Assembly (NCBI RefSeq): GCF_001613795.1
Contig: NZ_LPVZ01000020.1
Span: forward strand, 620,001-684,000
Reading direction: 5' to 3'
DNA from: Thalassospira sp. MCCC 1A01148
GTDB lineage: Bacteria; Pseudomonadota; Alphaproteobacteria; Rhodospirillales; Thalassospiraceae
DNA length: 64,000 nt
The translations under genes were made by a program, and so were the position numbers. Each line of letters begins with the position of its first letter. Positions within the stretch are counted from its first letter, which is position 1. The notes beneath the pieces were generated by a model. It saw only the letters and a list, made by a program, of their open reading frames with translations, made no database searches and was not told the DNA's origin. Of this stretch, positions 32,273 through 40,972 are shown piece after piece.

Positions 32273-32424
32273 ATTAAATCACTGACCTCAGCTTCTACAA
32301 CACTACCAGCTCGGTGTGCGGATACTGCGCGATCCCGCAGATGCGCCGCAAAATAAATCTCCGGCATTGGAGCTCTGACGCAGCGCCTGCCTTTCCGAAA
32401 CTCTTCATCTATTTTCTGCGGCAT
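32269..32424 (-). CDS. Small basic protein (51 aa) coupled to the large HTH gene
   Basis: 51 residues (MPQKIDEEFRKGRRC at the start, EIYFAAHLRDRAVSAHRAG in the middle). The ATG at 32424 has AAGGG from junction copy 11 seven bases upstream, and the TGA overlaps the ATG of the 1345-aa gene. Both signals argue that it is translated. Function unknown; it may only couple translation, or be a partner of the large protein. Confidence 0.6.
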   Translation of the reverse strand: MPQKIDEEFRKGRRCVRAPMPEIYFAAHLRDRAVSAHRAGSVVEAEVSDLI

Positions 32425-32429
32425 CTATG

Positions 32430-32443
32430 TCCCTTATGTGGAA
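32430..32443 (-). repeat. Junction element copy 11 (one mismatch)
   Basis: Minus strand TTCCACATAAGGGA, upstream of the 51-aa/HTH pair and about 20 bp downstream of the 100-aa gene. It is the rightmost copy of the left array. Confidence 0.85.
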
Positions 32444-32464
32444 TCAGATTTATCTGATTTGTCG

Positions 32465-32767
32465 TTACTCAAGTGGGAGCAACTCGAAGCGGTCATCTGG
32501 CTCTTCAGCTAAAACCTTTTCAACCCGCTCACGCCAACGACCGGCCGGAAAGACAGGTTCATCCTTGTCAGAATGATGATGATGTTCGACCAGTCTGCCT
32601 GCCTTGTTTCTCTCTACATAGAAGTACTGATTATATTTTAGATCTTTAACCTTCCACGGCACTGTGATTCTCTCCCCTAAGTTAAGGTGCAGCCCTTGTC
32701 GTTCAAACCAGTTTCTCGTCTTAAATTGTGTGGACGAGTGGCTGTGTAGTACATACTTCCTTTGCAA
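32465..32767 (-). CDS. Unknown protein (100 aa)
   Basis: 100 residues beginning MQRKYVLHSHSSTQ, with LVEHHHHSDKDEPVFPAGRW in the middle. No family recognised. It overlaps the end of the YhaN-like gene by 47 bp, so it is probably read from the same transcript as the YhaO/YhaN pair. No good ribosome binding site is visible. Confidence 0.55.
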   Translation of the reverse strand: MQRKYVLHSHSSTQFKTRNWFERQGLHLNLGERITVPWKVKDLKYNQYFYVERNKAGRLVEHHHHSDKDEPVFPAGRWRERVEKVLAEEPDDRFELLPLE

Positions 32768-35700
32768 TCTCGACTACGTGACGATGATGAGTCAGATAAA
32801 TGGCTTGCCCACTTCGCCCAATCCTTTCCATCAGACGGCAGGCCGCGCGTGTGCGATCTTCGTCGAAGGTTTCAAAAACATCGTCGCAGAAGAATGGCAG
32901 TTGCACGCCTTGGGAAACCATCTGTTCATATGCTGCTGCGCGCAGGGCTAAATAAAGTTGGAACCTGGTACCCTTTGATAAATCGGCCATCTGCTTGGGT
33001 ATACCATTCGCATCAACTACCAACAGGATCTCAGATGAGCCGTCCGGTTGAGTGATAAGCTTTTGATAGGCGCCATTGGTCAGCTCCGAAAACGATCGCT
33101 CGGTAGCGTTCATCATACCGCTGCGATGCTTATCACGATAACGACGGATCGCCTCTTCTGCGAGGCGCAGGCCGAAGTCGCGTTCCACATAATTGAGCAG
33201 AGCCTCTTCGATCTCAATCTGAATGGTTGCGCGTTGTTCGACCAGGTAGGCGATGTCTGCGCTACCACTTAAGGTGTCGAGGTCGCGTTCGGCATTGGCG
33301 CGGTCAGCCGTCGCTTGTGATAGCCGGGCCTCTGCGGACTCAATGTCTGCATCTATGGAGGCAAATTTGCCTTCCAAGGTGGCGGAGGTCTCCTCGCTCA
33401 ACATATCTCGGGCTTCAGCTAGCGTTTGGACAGATAACTCTGTAAACACCTCTTTTTCCAAATCTGCTTTCTGCGTCCTCCATTGAACGACGTCGTTGGC
33501 TTTGCTCACTGTGATACGTAAGGCATCAAGTGTGCTGGTATCTTCGGTTTCCGGGAAGAGCGCCCCAATTTCGGCAACCTGCAAATCGATATCATCCAGT
33601 TGCGCTTCGGTCGTCTTGCGCTTCTCCTTGCTTGCGGCGACCTTCTTGAGAAGCCCGTCGTGTTTGACTTTATCAGTTTGCGCTTGGTTGGCGATGCCCT
33701 CGAGTGTCAGGAACGCTTTGAGGTGGTCACTCTCGTCGACGTCAAACTCCTCAGTTAAGGCCGTTATCGCATTTGCGAACTCATGCTGATCTCTCTCCAT
33801 GGAGGACACTTGGCTGGTTGCATGTTGGAGCTTTTCATTGAGCTCTCTGGCGTCGCGCAATTGTCCGATGGCGTTTGTCAGCATATCTGGCAGGACGGCC
33901 CCATCAAAAAGCTCGTGCACCTTATCTGCCCAATTTCCCAAAGCCTTTTCGGCAGCGTCCGCAAGCTCTGCAAAATCGCTCAAACGCCCTTCGAGTTCTT
34001 TTTCCAGAGCGACCTTTTTTTCTAGTGCGCCATCCACCTTGTCGTTGTAAGCCTTCTCTTCTTCTGAAAGCTTTCGCGCTGCTGCGAGTGCGGATTCAAA
34101 GTCAGGGGTTTCAAGTGGAAGAAGAGGAACAAGAGCCTCGTGCAGCTTATCTGCTTGATCAAGAATCTTGCTGTGTTGTCTCGCAAGTTTTTCTTGGTTC
34201 CGTTTAGCACCAGCAGCGATATTTCGACGCTCAACCCAATCCCTGAAACGAGCAGGAGACATGATAGGCAGGCCAATTTTTGTTGTCAGTGCTTCCACTT
34301 GGCCCTCAATCGCTTCTGCCTGCGATTGGAGTCCTTCACGTCTTCTTTTGGTGGCCTCTAACCGCGCTTCAGCTTCGACTAGGGTTTGCTCTAGTTGTCT
34401 CAACTCTCCAAGCTCCCTGGCGTGCGAGAGCCTTGCTTCCTCTATGTCATCTACGTGCTTCATCGAAGGCAAGAATGCATCAGCGGTTTCCGGGCTCAAT
34501 GCCGCACGATGCTTGCGCCAAAGTGTGTCGCGCTGAAGACGCGCTTGGCGCGCATTTTCGTCGTTCGTGACGCCGATACTCGCCTCGAGTTTGGCTATTT
34601 GCGCCGATTTGACGGCAACATCTTCCTCATGTTGCGAAATGGTTTCATCCGCGCGAGTAATATTGGCCGTATGGTTAGTATGCTGATCAGCGAGTTTGTC
34701 TGCTTCCGTTATCTCAACCGGACACTCTGGTACGTCTTGGAATTCCAGCTGTCCCATCGAAAGTGCAGCTAGTGCGTCTTGCAAGGTCTCGTTGGATGAT
34801 GCGATTGCCTGCATTGCTGTTGCAGCAGCAGGTGCAAGACTATCTACATCGTACCTCTTGAACAGTGCGATCAAACCGTTTTGTGCCTGGGCATTGTCAA
34901 GCAAAGATCGGTGGTCTTCTTGTGCAGTCCTCACCAGCTCTCGAAGTCGCTTGACTTCTCCCTCTCTTGCGTCCTTCACAGTGACGGCTCTCGTCATTTC
35001 ATCCTTTAGCTGTTCAAGGCTGGCAATTTCAGACGGCGTCTTAACAATTTTCTTGGGATTCGCCTCGTCCTCTGCACCGAGTTCGAGAGCAATTCTCTTT
35101 ATATTGGATAGTATCTCGCTACATGAGGAGCGTAACATCGGAAGGTCATGCACAGAGATTTGCACCCGACTGCGGAGCTGATCCAACCCTTTCAAACGAT
35201 CGGCCAGAAATAGACGACCTTCATCTAGAACAATTGCTTCGAGCTCCTGCTCCGCATTCGTGATTTCTGCCGTTAATCTCTTAAGTTCTGCTTGAGTGGT
35301 TACTTGCTGAGTCTTTAGCGCTACGAGGTGCTCGCTGGTGACTTCTAATTTTTCTGGATAGGCTTCAAACGGCTCTAGCTTGGGTAATAATCGGTCTATT
35401 TCACCGAGCTTGGGAAGGGTACGTCGAAGTGCTGATACTTGGGCCAGTTCAAGACGTAGCTCATCTCGAGCCTTCTTGGCTTCTATTTCTTCATTCTGAG
35501 CAGTCTGGAACGCTTCTTTTAGCCTTTTCCAAGAATTAGCGTTCACGTCAATTTTCTTGATATTATCTTCGACTTCAGCCAATTGACGCTTGAGTTCTGC
35601 AACTCGGTTCTTGCTTCCACCTTTCTTATATAGATCGTTGGCTTCGTTCCGCGCCTGCTCCAGTACGGCATTTAGATCAGGCACACCTGCAGCAGCAGAA

Positions 35701-36152
35701 AACAGTAGTCGACCAATGTCGCCACGAGCATTAGCAATGTCATCGCCACCTTTTTCGATCGTCTCATCGTCAAGGCAGAGCAGGTTGCGATAATCCTCTG
35801 AGGAAAGTCCCCCCAAATGAGAGGCCAAGGCTGCATCCGGTAGCACGGTCCCTGCTTTATCACGCAGGTTACCGTTTCGTAATGAGAGGCGGGTGAAGCT
35901 GCGCGTTTCCCCATCGATCTCGAGAAGTCCTGATACCTGAAGATTGGCTCGCTGATGCTGAAATCCATATGGCTCTCGCATTGAGAAGCCATAAAGAAGG
36001 CGCAGATAACCTTCCATTGTAGTAGTTTTGCCAGCCTCGTTTAGCCCGTAAATGATATGAAAATCGGCAGGACTATTGACTTTTCCAAAGTCGAGAGTTT
36101 TGTCGGTGAACTGGCCGAAGAAATCCAAGGAAAGTCGTTGAACTCGCATCAA
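32721..36152 (-). CDS. YhaN/SbcC-like SMC-type AAA ATPase
   Basis: 1143 residues. The N-terminal half-domain has Walker A YGLNEAGKTT near residue 36 and the YhaN block LLYGFSMREPYGFQ. A long coiled-coil middle follows. The C-terminal half has an ABC-like end (LSKGTRFQLYLALRAAAYEQ, then LPFFCDDVFETFDEDR as Walker B/D-loop, and YLTHHRH). Such ATPases pair with a Mre11/SbcD-like phosphodiesterase to process DNA ends. The partner lies directly upstream with a 4-bp overlap. In a defence island, cutting of foreign DNA is likely. Confidence 0.92.
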   Translation of the reverse strand: MMRVQRLSLDFFGQFTDKTLDFGKVNSPADFHIIYGLNEAGKTTTMEGYLRLLYGFSMREPYGFQHQRANLQVSGLLEIDGETRSFTRLSLRNGNLRDKAGTVLPDAALASHLGGLSSEDYRNLLCLDDETIEKGGDDIANARGDIGRLLFSAAAGVPDLNAVLEQARNEANDLYKKGGSKNRVAELKRQLAEVEDNIKKIDVNANSWKRLKEAFQTAQNEEIEAKKARDELRLELAQVSALRRTLPKLGEIDRLLPKLEPFEAYPEKLEVTSEHLVALKTQQVTTQAELKRLTAEITNAEQELEAIVLDEGRLFLADRLKGLDQLRSRVQISVHDLPMLRSSCSEILSNIKRIALELGAEDEANPKKIVKTPSEIASLEQLKDEMTRAVTVKDAREGEVKRLRELVRTAQEDHRSLLDNAQAQNGLIALFKRYDVDSLAPAAATAMQAIASSNETLQDALAALSMGQLEFQDVPECPVEITEADKLADQHTNHTANITRADETISQHEEDVAVKSAQIAKLEASIGVTNDENARQARLQRDTLWRKHRAALSPETADAFLPSMKHVDDIEEARLSHARELGELRQLEQTLVEAEARLEATKRRREGLQSQAEAIEGQVEALTTKIGLPIMSPARFRDWVERRNIAAGAKRNQEKLARQHSKILDQADKLHEALVPLLPLETPDFESALAAARKLSEEEKAYNDKVDGALEKKVALEKELEGRLSDFAELADAAEKALGNWADKVHELFDGAVLPDMLTNAIGQLRDARELNEKLQHATSQVSSMERDQHEFANAITALTEEFDVDESDHLKAFLTLEGIANQAQTDKVKHDGLLKKVAASKEKRKTTEAQLDDIDLQVAEIGALFPETEDTSTLDALRITVSKANDVVQWRTQKADLEKEVFTELSVQTLAEARDMLSEETSATLEGKFASIDADIESAEARLSQATADRANAERDLDTLSGSADIAYLVEQRATIQIEIEEALLNYVERDFGLRLAEEAIRRYRDKHRSGMMNATERSFSELTNGAYQKLITQPDGSSEILLVVDANGIPKQMADLSKGTRFQLYLALRAAAYEQMVSQGVQLPFFCDDVFETFDEDRTRAACRLMERIGRSGQAIYLTHHRHVVEIAKEVCTTQPLVHTI

Positions 36153-37375
36153 GAACTCGCCCCCTTCATGCGGGCCAGCATGCGTTGGACACCAGCCTCA
36201 GAAAGACGCTGCGCGAGCATATCCTTTTCTTTTTCCTCTGGCACGAGCTCACCACGACGCCGTGCGGGTAGTTCTGCAAGTATTGTTTCCAGCTCAGCCC
36301 GAGATGAGGCAATAAATCCAGGTTCCTGACGAATTGCAGTCATTATTTCTGCCATTTCATCGACCGCACTGCCGCCTGCTTTCGTATTTTCCGAGAGGGA
36401 GATCTCCAGCTTTTCCAGCCAAAGGTTACCTGTTTCACGGGCATACTGAGATGCCACTTCTTCCCAGACGTCTTGGTCACGCAGGATTTGCCAGCGGCGC
36501 GTTGTTGTACCTGTGAACGAAAGACGAATAATCCCGCTGTCTGAGGTCAGGTTGTTTGCTGTTTCGCGGAACACTTCGCGAAGCAGGTCGCGCAAGCTGT
36601 CTTCGTTCCCGGCTTCGCTAACGTCGATTTTAACGTTAAGGAACTCCACTGAGGAGGTCGGAATTTCCGACACCTCAATTACCTGGTCGATAATGGTCAA
36701 GAGCGTGGCAGATTTTGGTCCGGGCTCCCCAATATCACGACCTTGTGGCGTACCGGGCATGATAATCCACGGCGTTTCGTTATGCACTTGCCTCCGATGC
36801 ACGTGTCCAAGTGCCCAATAGTCGAACCCGGCCGCAACGAGATCATTCACTGCACAGGGTGCATAGGGATCGTGTCCTGTTGCCCCGGCCAGCGAAGTGT
36901 GCAGCATTGCAATATTGATCGCCCCACTAACTGGAGCGGGGAACTTGGGAAGCAGGCTTTCAGTAGCGTGGCGATTGGCGAAACTTACCCCATGAATCCA
37001 GACATCCTCTGACAATTGAACTTTACTGCCACGCCCATCAAAAATATGCACGTTGTCGGGAAGGTTCAGCTCCCCTGTCAGGGGGTTTTCCGCATCATGA
37101 TTACCTTTGATGTAGAAAACACGAATACCGCTCTGGCGAAGGCGGTCCAATTGCCCCGTTAGATAAGCTGCTGTCCTCGCGCTTCGTTCTGAGCCATCAA
37201 AGAGATCGCCGGAGATAAGAAGTGCGTCGACGTTCTCCGAGATTGCAGTTTCGATAATATGAGTAAAGGCAGAACGGGTTGCGATCTGAACTTTTTCTTT
37301 TAGTTCAGGATCGCGCAAAGCCAATGACTTCAACGGTGAATCTAGATGTATGTCCGCCGTGTGAAGTATCTTGGT
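36149..37375 (-). CDS. YhaO/SbcD-like metallophosphoesterase (DNA repair exonuclease)
   Basis: About 408 residues from the ATG at 37375, where the domain begins (MTKILHTADIHLDSPL). The phosphoesterase motifs are complete: DIHLDS, SGDLFDGSERS, KGNHDAE, then MLHTSLAG and ALGHVHRRQ. These bind the two metal ions for nuclease activity. It overlaps the ATPase gene by 4 bp and would form an SbcCD-like complex with it. Confidence 0.93.
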   Translation of the reverse strand, partial: TKILHTADIHLDSPLKSLALRDPELKEKVQIATRSAFTHIIETAISENVDALLISGDLFDGSERSARTAAYLTGQLDRLRQSGIRVFYIKGNHDAENPLTGELNLPDNVHIFDGRGSKVQLSEDVWIHGVSFANRHATESLLPKFPAPVSGAINIAMLHTSLAGATGHDPYAPCAVNDLVAAGFDYWALGHVHRRQVHNETPWIIMPGTPQGRDIGEPGPKSATLLTIIDQVIEVSEIPTSSVEFLNVKIDVSEAGNEDSLRDLLREVFRETANNLTSDSGIIRLSFTGTTTRRWQILRDQDVWEEVASQYARETGNLWLEKLEISLSENTKAGGSAVDEMAEIMTAIRQEPGFIASSRAELETILAELPARRRGELVPEEKEKDMLAQRLSEAGVQRMLARMKGASS

Positions 37376-37438
37376 CATGGGCTTCCTACTAACACATAAG
37401 TTATCGATTGCTTGTCTTACTGACAATTTGGTCAGCGA

Positions 37439-39997
37439 TCATGCACTGATAGAACGTTTTCCGTACTCTTCGCGCCAACCTTTTAATAAAGACATATCAG
37501 TTAGAAGGTCATCTGGTGTCGGCAGTTGGACAGGGCTCTCTGATGGCTGCGAGTGTTCAAATCGAGAGTATTTGGTCATAAGCGAATCAAGGAAATTGCA
37601 ATCGGCGTCCGTCAATTTGGCTAAATCCTTAAGCTTTGATGTATGTACCGGTCGTTGAAACCTTTGAACCACTCCACATAGTAGGTCATTTTCAATAGAG
37701 CGCTCCACCAGCGTTCTGAAGTCGCTGCATATCGATTTCAGAACGAGTTCAGCATGTTCGAAGTCGCCGTTCTCACTAGCTTTCTTTGCATCCTGATACC
37801 GTTGGTTCATGAGTGTGTTAAGGGCGGTTTTGATATCACTCTGTGAGATTGGAATGTGAGCTGGCTCGCCGGATCCCCACTCCGCAGAGCGAATACTCAC
37901 TACATCCAGCTTAGCCTTCCTTTCGGCAAAATGCCTGATCATCCCCAGCAAGGATAAGCGGTGAGTGAATACAATCACCTGCTTATCTTGGGATAACTCG
38001 ATCAACCTCTGAACCACAGCCTCTTCATAGCTTTGGTCAAGAGAGGATATTGGATCGTCGAAGACAAATGGAGCCTGATTGCTCTTACCGGTTACATCGG
38101 CCAAAAATGCAGCAATGGAAACGATCCGATTTTCACCCTCGCTCAGGATATCGGTGAGCCCATTCTGAGAGGCTCCTTTGAGCTGTAGCTTATGAAGGAC
38201 GCGGCCTTTGGATACTCTTGATTTAACAAGCTCTACCTTCATTTGAGATGCGCCAAGTGATGTTAGCTCGGCATTGAACCTCTTCACAAACGCATCTGTT
38301 ATCAAGACCTCTGCCAGTTCACCTTTTTTGTCGGACAGGGCTTTAGTTTTTGTCGATTTCTTAGCCTTTTGAATCTGGTTCAATAGCTTCAATCGAGTGA
38401 TTTCCTGATCAACGGCGGCTCGGTGCTCAGATAGCCATTTTCTGGCCTCTAAGCTATTTAGTTGCTTCTCGATCTTCTCGCGGTTGTCGCTTTTGGCATC
38501 TTCGTCATACTTTGCTGCTAATTCTTCGAGGCTATTCGACTGAGCTTTGATTTTCACAATCCATTGCGGAGCAAGCAAAGGCGTTGGGATGTCTTCTTCA
38601 GAAACAATATTCAGAATCAGGTCTCTTCTATCCTGTAATTGAACAAAGAAATCCTTTATCTGACAGGCAATTTCATCTTCAGCAATGCCAGCCGCATCGA
38701 TACGTGCCTTCAACACTGCGGATGTCGGTAGTACTTCGATCGTGTTACTAGCAGCTTCGTATTCCTCAGCTGCAAGCGTTGCAGCATTTTGTAGTTCGCC
38801 TTGCACGAAGTTTTCGAAGGAGATAAATCGGCTCTTAGCCTCATCAGTCAACGTCTGGTGACAAAGGACACAACGAGAGCCATCCGAAACATTTGGGTAC
38901 TCCGCTTCTTTGTATGCAGCCGACGTTGAGTAGTTTCGGGCAGTTGCCCAAAGCTCTTTCCAAACATCCGTTCCAATGCCATCCAACTCGCTGCTGGAGA
39001 AGATCTTTTCAGCCGCTGTATCTGCCGCGGCCTTCTTGACGATGCAGTTCCTCTTGAGAGCAATGATCTGCTGGAAGTTTTTGTCAGATAACTGTTCCAG
39101 ATGCTTGGACGCATCCTTAACCAAAGTGTCGATATGCTCTTTCTGTTTTCTCAGTTGCTTAGCTTTCTCTGCTGGCGCTTGTTCGGCAAGTCGCTGCTGC
39201 AGAGTTTGTATTTCGGTCTCATCAGCACTGATGAATGAGCAATGCTTCTCTATATCTTCATTCGTGGTTTCAGCGTTAATAGCCTCGTACCACAATCCCT
39301 CGGGGGTTGCCTTCTTGTTGGTCGGGATATTCGGTTTTTTTGATTGGTGCCTGTTTGCTTCATCATCCAAGAGTGATGCGATCTTTTCGCATACTAAAAT
39401 GAGCGAGCTGAAGAACGAAAGAACCGGTGGTTCGTAACTCACCACGTCTGCTTCATTGACAAACACCTTACCGAACGAGGTGTCAAAAATATCAACACTT
39501 TTCAGTTCATCGCAGATCCCTTGCCCTGACCAAATATGGCTTCTCTCTACGCCATCTTGCTCAAACTTAATGCAAGCTGTTTGTCCGCCAGGTGAGTCCA
39601 GCTTATAAACATTACGATGAAGGCGGCCGATTTCTCGGGCCCCACACACATGTTTGAGGAGTCTAACGTACCCAGATTTACCAGATCCATTGTTCCCGTA
39701 TACGATTGTGATGTTGCTCGTACCGAACTCAAGTGGTTTTCTTGGAGCAAGAGCGTTTACTCCTTCGATGTCACTGATCGAGCACAAACGCAGGGTGCCT
39801 GCCTCGCCTTGAGGGAATGCATTTTCAGGAAAAGAATGTGTCTTCTTTGGCAATGCACCAGAAACTTCTTGCCTACATATTGTAGCAAGCTCATCAATAT
39901 CTTGGTCATGAAGTACGGAGTTTTCAATCAGTTTGGTAGCCGCCACCTGAAGCCATTGTGGACGACCAGAAAACCACCTACTCAAATCTTGAGACAT
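37439..39997 (-). CDS. AAA ATPase with zinc hook (RloC/PrrC-like AAA_13 type)
   Basis: About 852 residues from the ATG at 39997, which has AGGGAGA upstream. Walker A is VYGNNGSGKSGY near residue 105. A coiled coil is interrupted by SRCVLCHQTL, a CxxC zinc-hook as in Rad50 and RloC. Further on come the ABC signature LSEGENRIVSIAAFL and Walker B FVFDDPISSLDQ, then FTHRLSLL. RloC and PrrC use such a motor to control an anticodon nuclease; the C-terminal ACNase residues are not clearly visible here. A DNA-damage-sensing defence ATPase is the safest call. Confidence 0.85.
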   Translation of the reverse strand: MSQDLSRWFSGRPQWLQVAATKLIENSVLHDQDIDELATICRQEVSGALPKKTHSFPENAFPQGEAGTLRLCSISDIEGVNALAPRKPLEFGTSNITIVYGNNGSGKSGYVRLLKHVCGAREIGRLHRNVYKLDSPGGQTACIKFEQDGVERSHIWSGQGICDELKSVDIFDTSFGKVFVNEADVVSYEPPVLSFFSSLILVCEKIASLLDDEANRHQSKKPNIPTNKKATPEGLWYEAINAETTNEDIEKHCSFISADETEIQTLQQRLAEQAPAEKAKQLRKQKEHIDTLVKDASKHLEQLSDKNFQQIIALKRNCIVKKAAADTAAEKIFSSSELDGIGTDVWKELWATARNYSTSAAYKEAEYPNVSDGSRCVLCHQTLTDEAKSRFISFENFVQGELQNAATLAAEEYEAASNTIEVLPTSAVLKARIDAAGIAEDEIACQIKDFFVQLQDRRDLILNIVSEEDIPTPLLAPQWIVKIKAQSNSLEELAAKYDEDAKSDNREKIEKQLNSLEARKWLSEHRAAVDQEITRLKLLNQIQKAKKSTKTKALSDKKGELAEVLITDAFVKRFNAELTSLGASQMKVELVKSRVSKGRVLHKLQLKGASQNGLTDILSEGENRIVSIAAFLADVTGKSNQAPFVFDDPISSLDQSYEEAVVQRLIELSQDKQVIVFTHRLSLLGMIRHFAERKAKLDVVSIRSAEWGSGEPAHIPISQSDIKTALNTLMNQRYQDAKKASENGDFEHAELVLKSICSDFRTLVERSIENDLLCGVVQRFQRPVHTSKLKDLAKLTDADCNFLDSLMTKYSRFEHSQPSESPVQLPTPDDLLTDMSLLKGWREEYGKRSISA

Positions 39998-40222
39998 TTT
40001 GTCTCTCCCTACCAAGATGAAATTTTCGTTCCCATTAAAAGTGTGAAGATATCAAAAGGCGAGTATACGAAGTTCAGTTTCCAGTGCCGTTCCGCATCCT
40101 GAATCTAACTCATCAAATTACTCATATAGAACAGGATTGGTCGATACTCATTAAGGGTAGCTCACTTAAGCAAAGGTGGTGCTTTCGCTTGATCATAGAA
40201 GAGTCCAGTTTAAATCTCCTGT

Positions 40223-40831
40223 TTACTCTTCATCAATATCGGTCGTCATCAAGGCTTCTATCTGGCTTCGATAGTTGTAGATTGAACTCTTTGATACGCC
40301 GACCTTTTTTGCTATCTGCACCCAATTAAGACCTTTTCTATAAAGTATTGCAGCTTCTTGCATGGTAGCTTGGGAAATTGCAGGTTTTGTTGCATAAGTG
40401 CCGCGCTGTCTGGCTGCTTCCAGACCCGCTTTTGTTCTCTCAGAAATCAGGTTTCTTTCAAACTCGGCAAACATGCCAATGAGGTGAAAGAACATCTTTC
40501 CAACTGCAGTCGTCGTGTCGATATGATCCTGCAGTACGACCAGTTGCGCGCCTTTCTTCTCAATTACTTCAACAGTTTTGATTAATTCTGCAAGTGAGCG
40601 ACCAAGTCTATCGAGTTTCCATACGACAAAAGTATCTCCTGCTCGAAGTGCTTTAACAGCACGTAGCAAGCCTTTTCGCTTAAAGGCGATACCGGCGCCC
40701 GAGGCGTGATCGGTAAAAAGGAACCGTTCTTCGACGCCGAACTTCTTTAACGCGTTGACTTGCAGGTCGAGATTTTGCTCAGTTGTGCTCACGCGGGCAT
40801 ATCCAATAGCAAAATTCTGTGACTCAGTCAT
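40223..40831 (-). CDS. Small serine recombinase (resolvase/invertase)
   Basis: 202 residues, the usual size for Hin/Tn3-type enzymes. The catalytic Ser is in GYARVSTTEQNLDLQ, with the VWKLDRLGRSLAEL and FAEFERNLISERTKAGL blocks downstream and a C-terminal HTH (WVQIAKKVGVSKSSIYNY). It cuts and rejoins DNA at short sites. It is the only site-specific recombinase in the defence island and sits between the two element arrays. A copy of the junction-like element lies about 70 bp upstream. Confidence 0.93.
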   Translation of the reverse strand: MTESQNFAIGYARVSTTEQNLDLQVNALKKFGVEERFLFTDHASGAGIAFKRKGLLRAVKALRAGDTFVVWKLDRLGRSLAELIKTVEVIEKKGAQLVVLQDHIDTTTAVGKMFFHLIGMFAEFERNLISERTKAGLEAARQRGTYATKPAISQATMQEAAILYRKGLNWVQIAKKVGVSKSSIYNYRSQIEALMTTDIDEE

Positions 40832-40900
40832 TTTTCCAGCCTGTCCAAAACTTGTTTATCCGAATACGACGGAAGACTATCAGAAAGGAAAATGGAAACC

Positions 40901-40914
40901 TTTTTTGGAAAATT
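40901..40914 (-). repeat. Junction-like element upstream of the recombinase
   Basis: Minus strand AATTTTCCAAAAAA followed by GG, matching the right-array element over TTTTCCAAAAAA but in reverse orientation. It lies between the recombinase (minus) and the nuclease gene (plus). Confidence 0.7.
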
Positions 40915-40972
40915 AATGATGGTGACTGTTTCGATTATGAGGATCGTAGCAGAATTTCAGGAGGCCTAAGCG

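Noticed and set aside
19303..32443. CRISPR array as explanation of the dispersed 14-bp repeats
   Set aside because: Spacing ranges from 18 bp to nearly 5 kb and whole genes lie between copies; no cas genes and no regular spacers.
19303..32443. Integron with attC sites
   Set aside because: The elements are only 14-16 bp, lack the paired R/L boxes and hairpin of attC, and no integron integrase is present.
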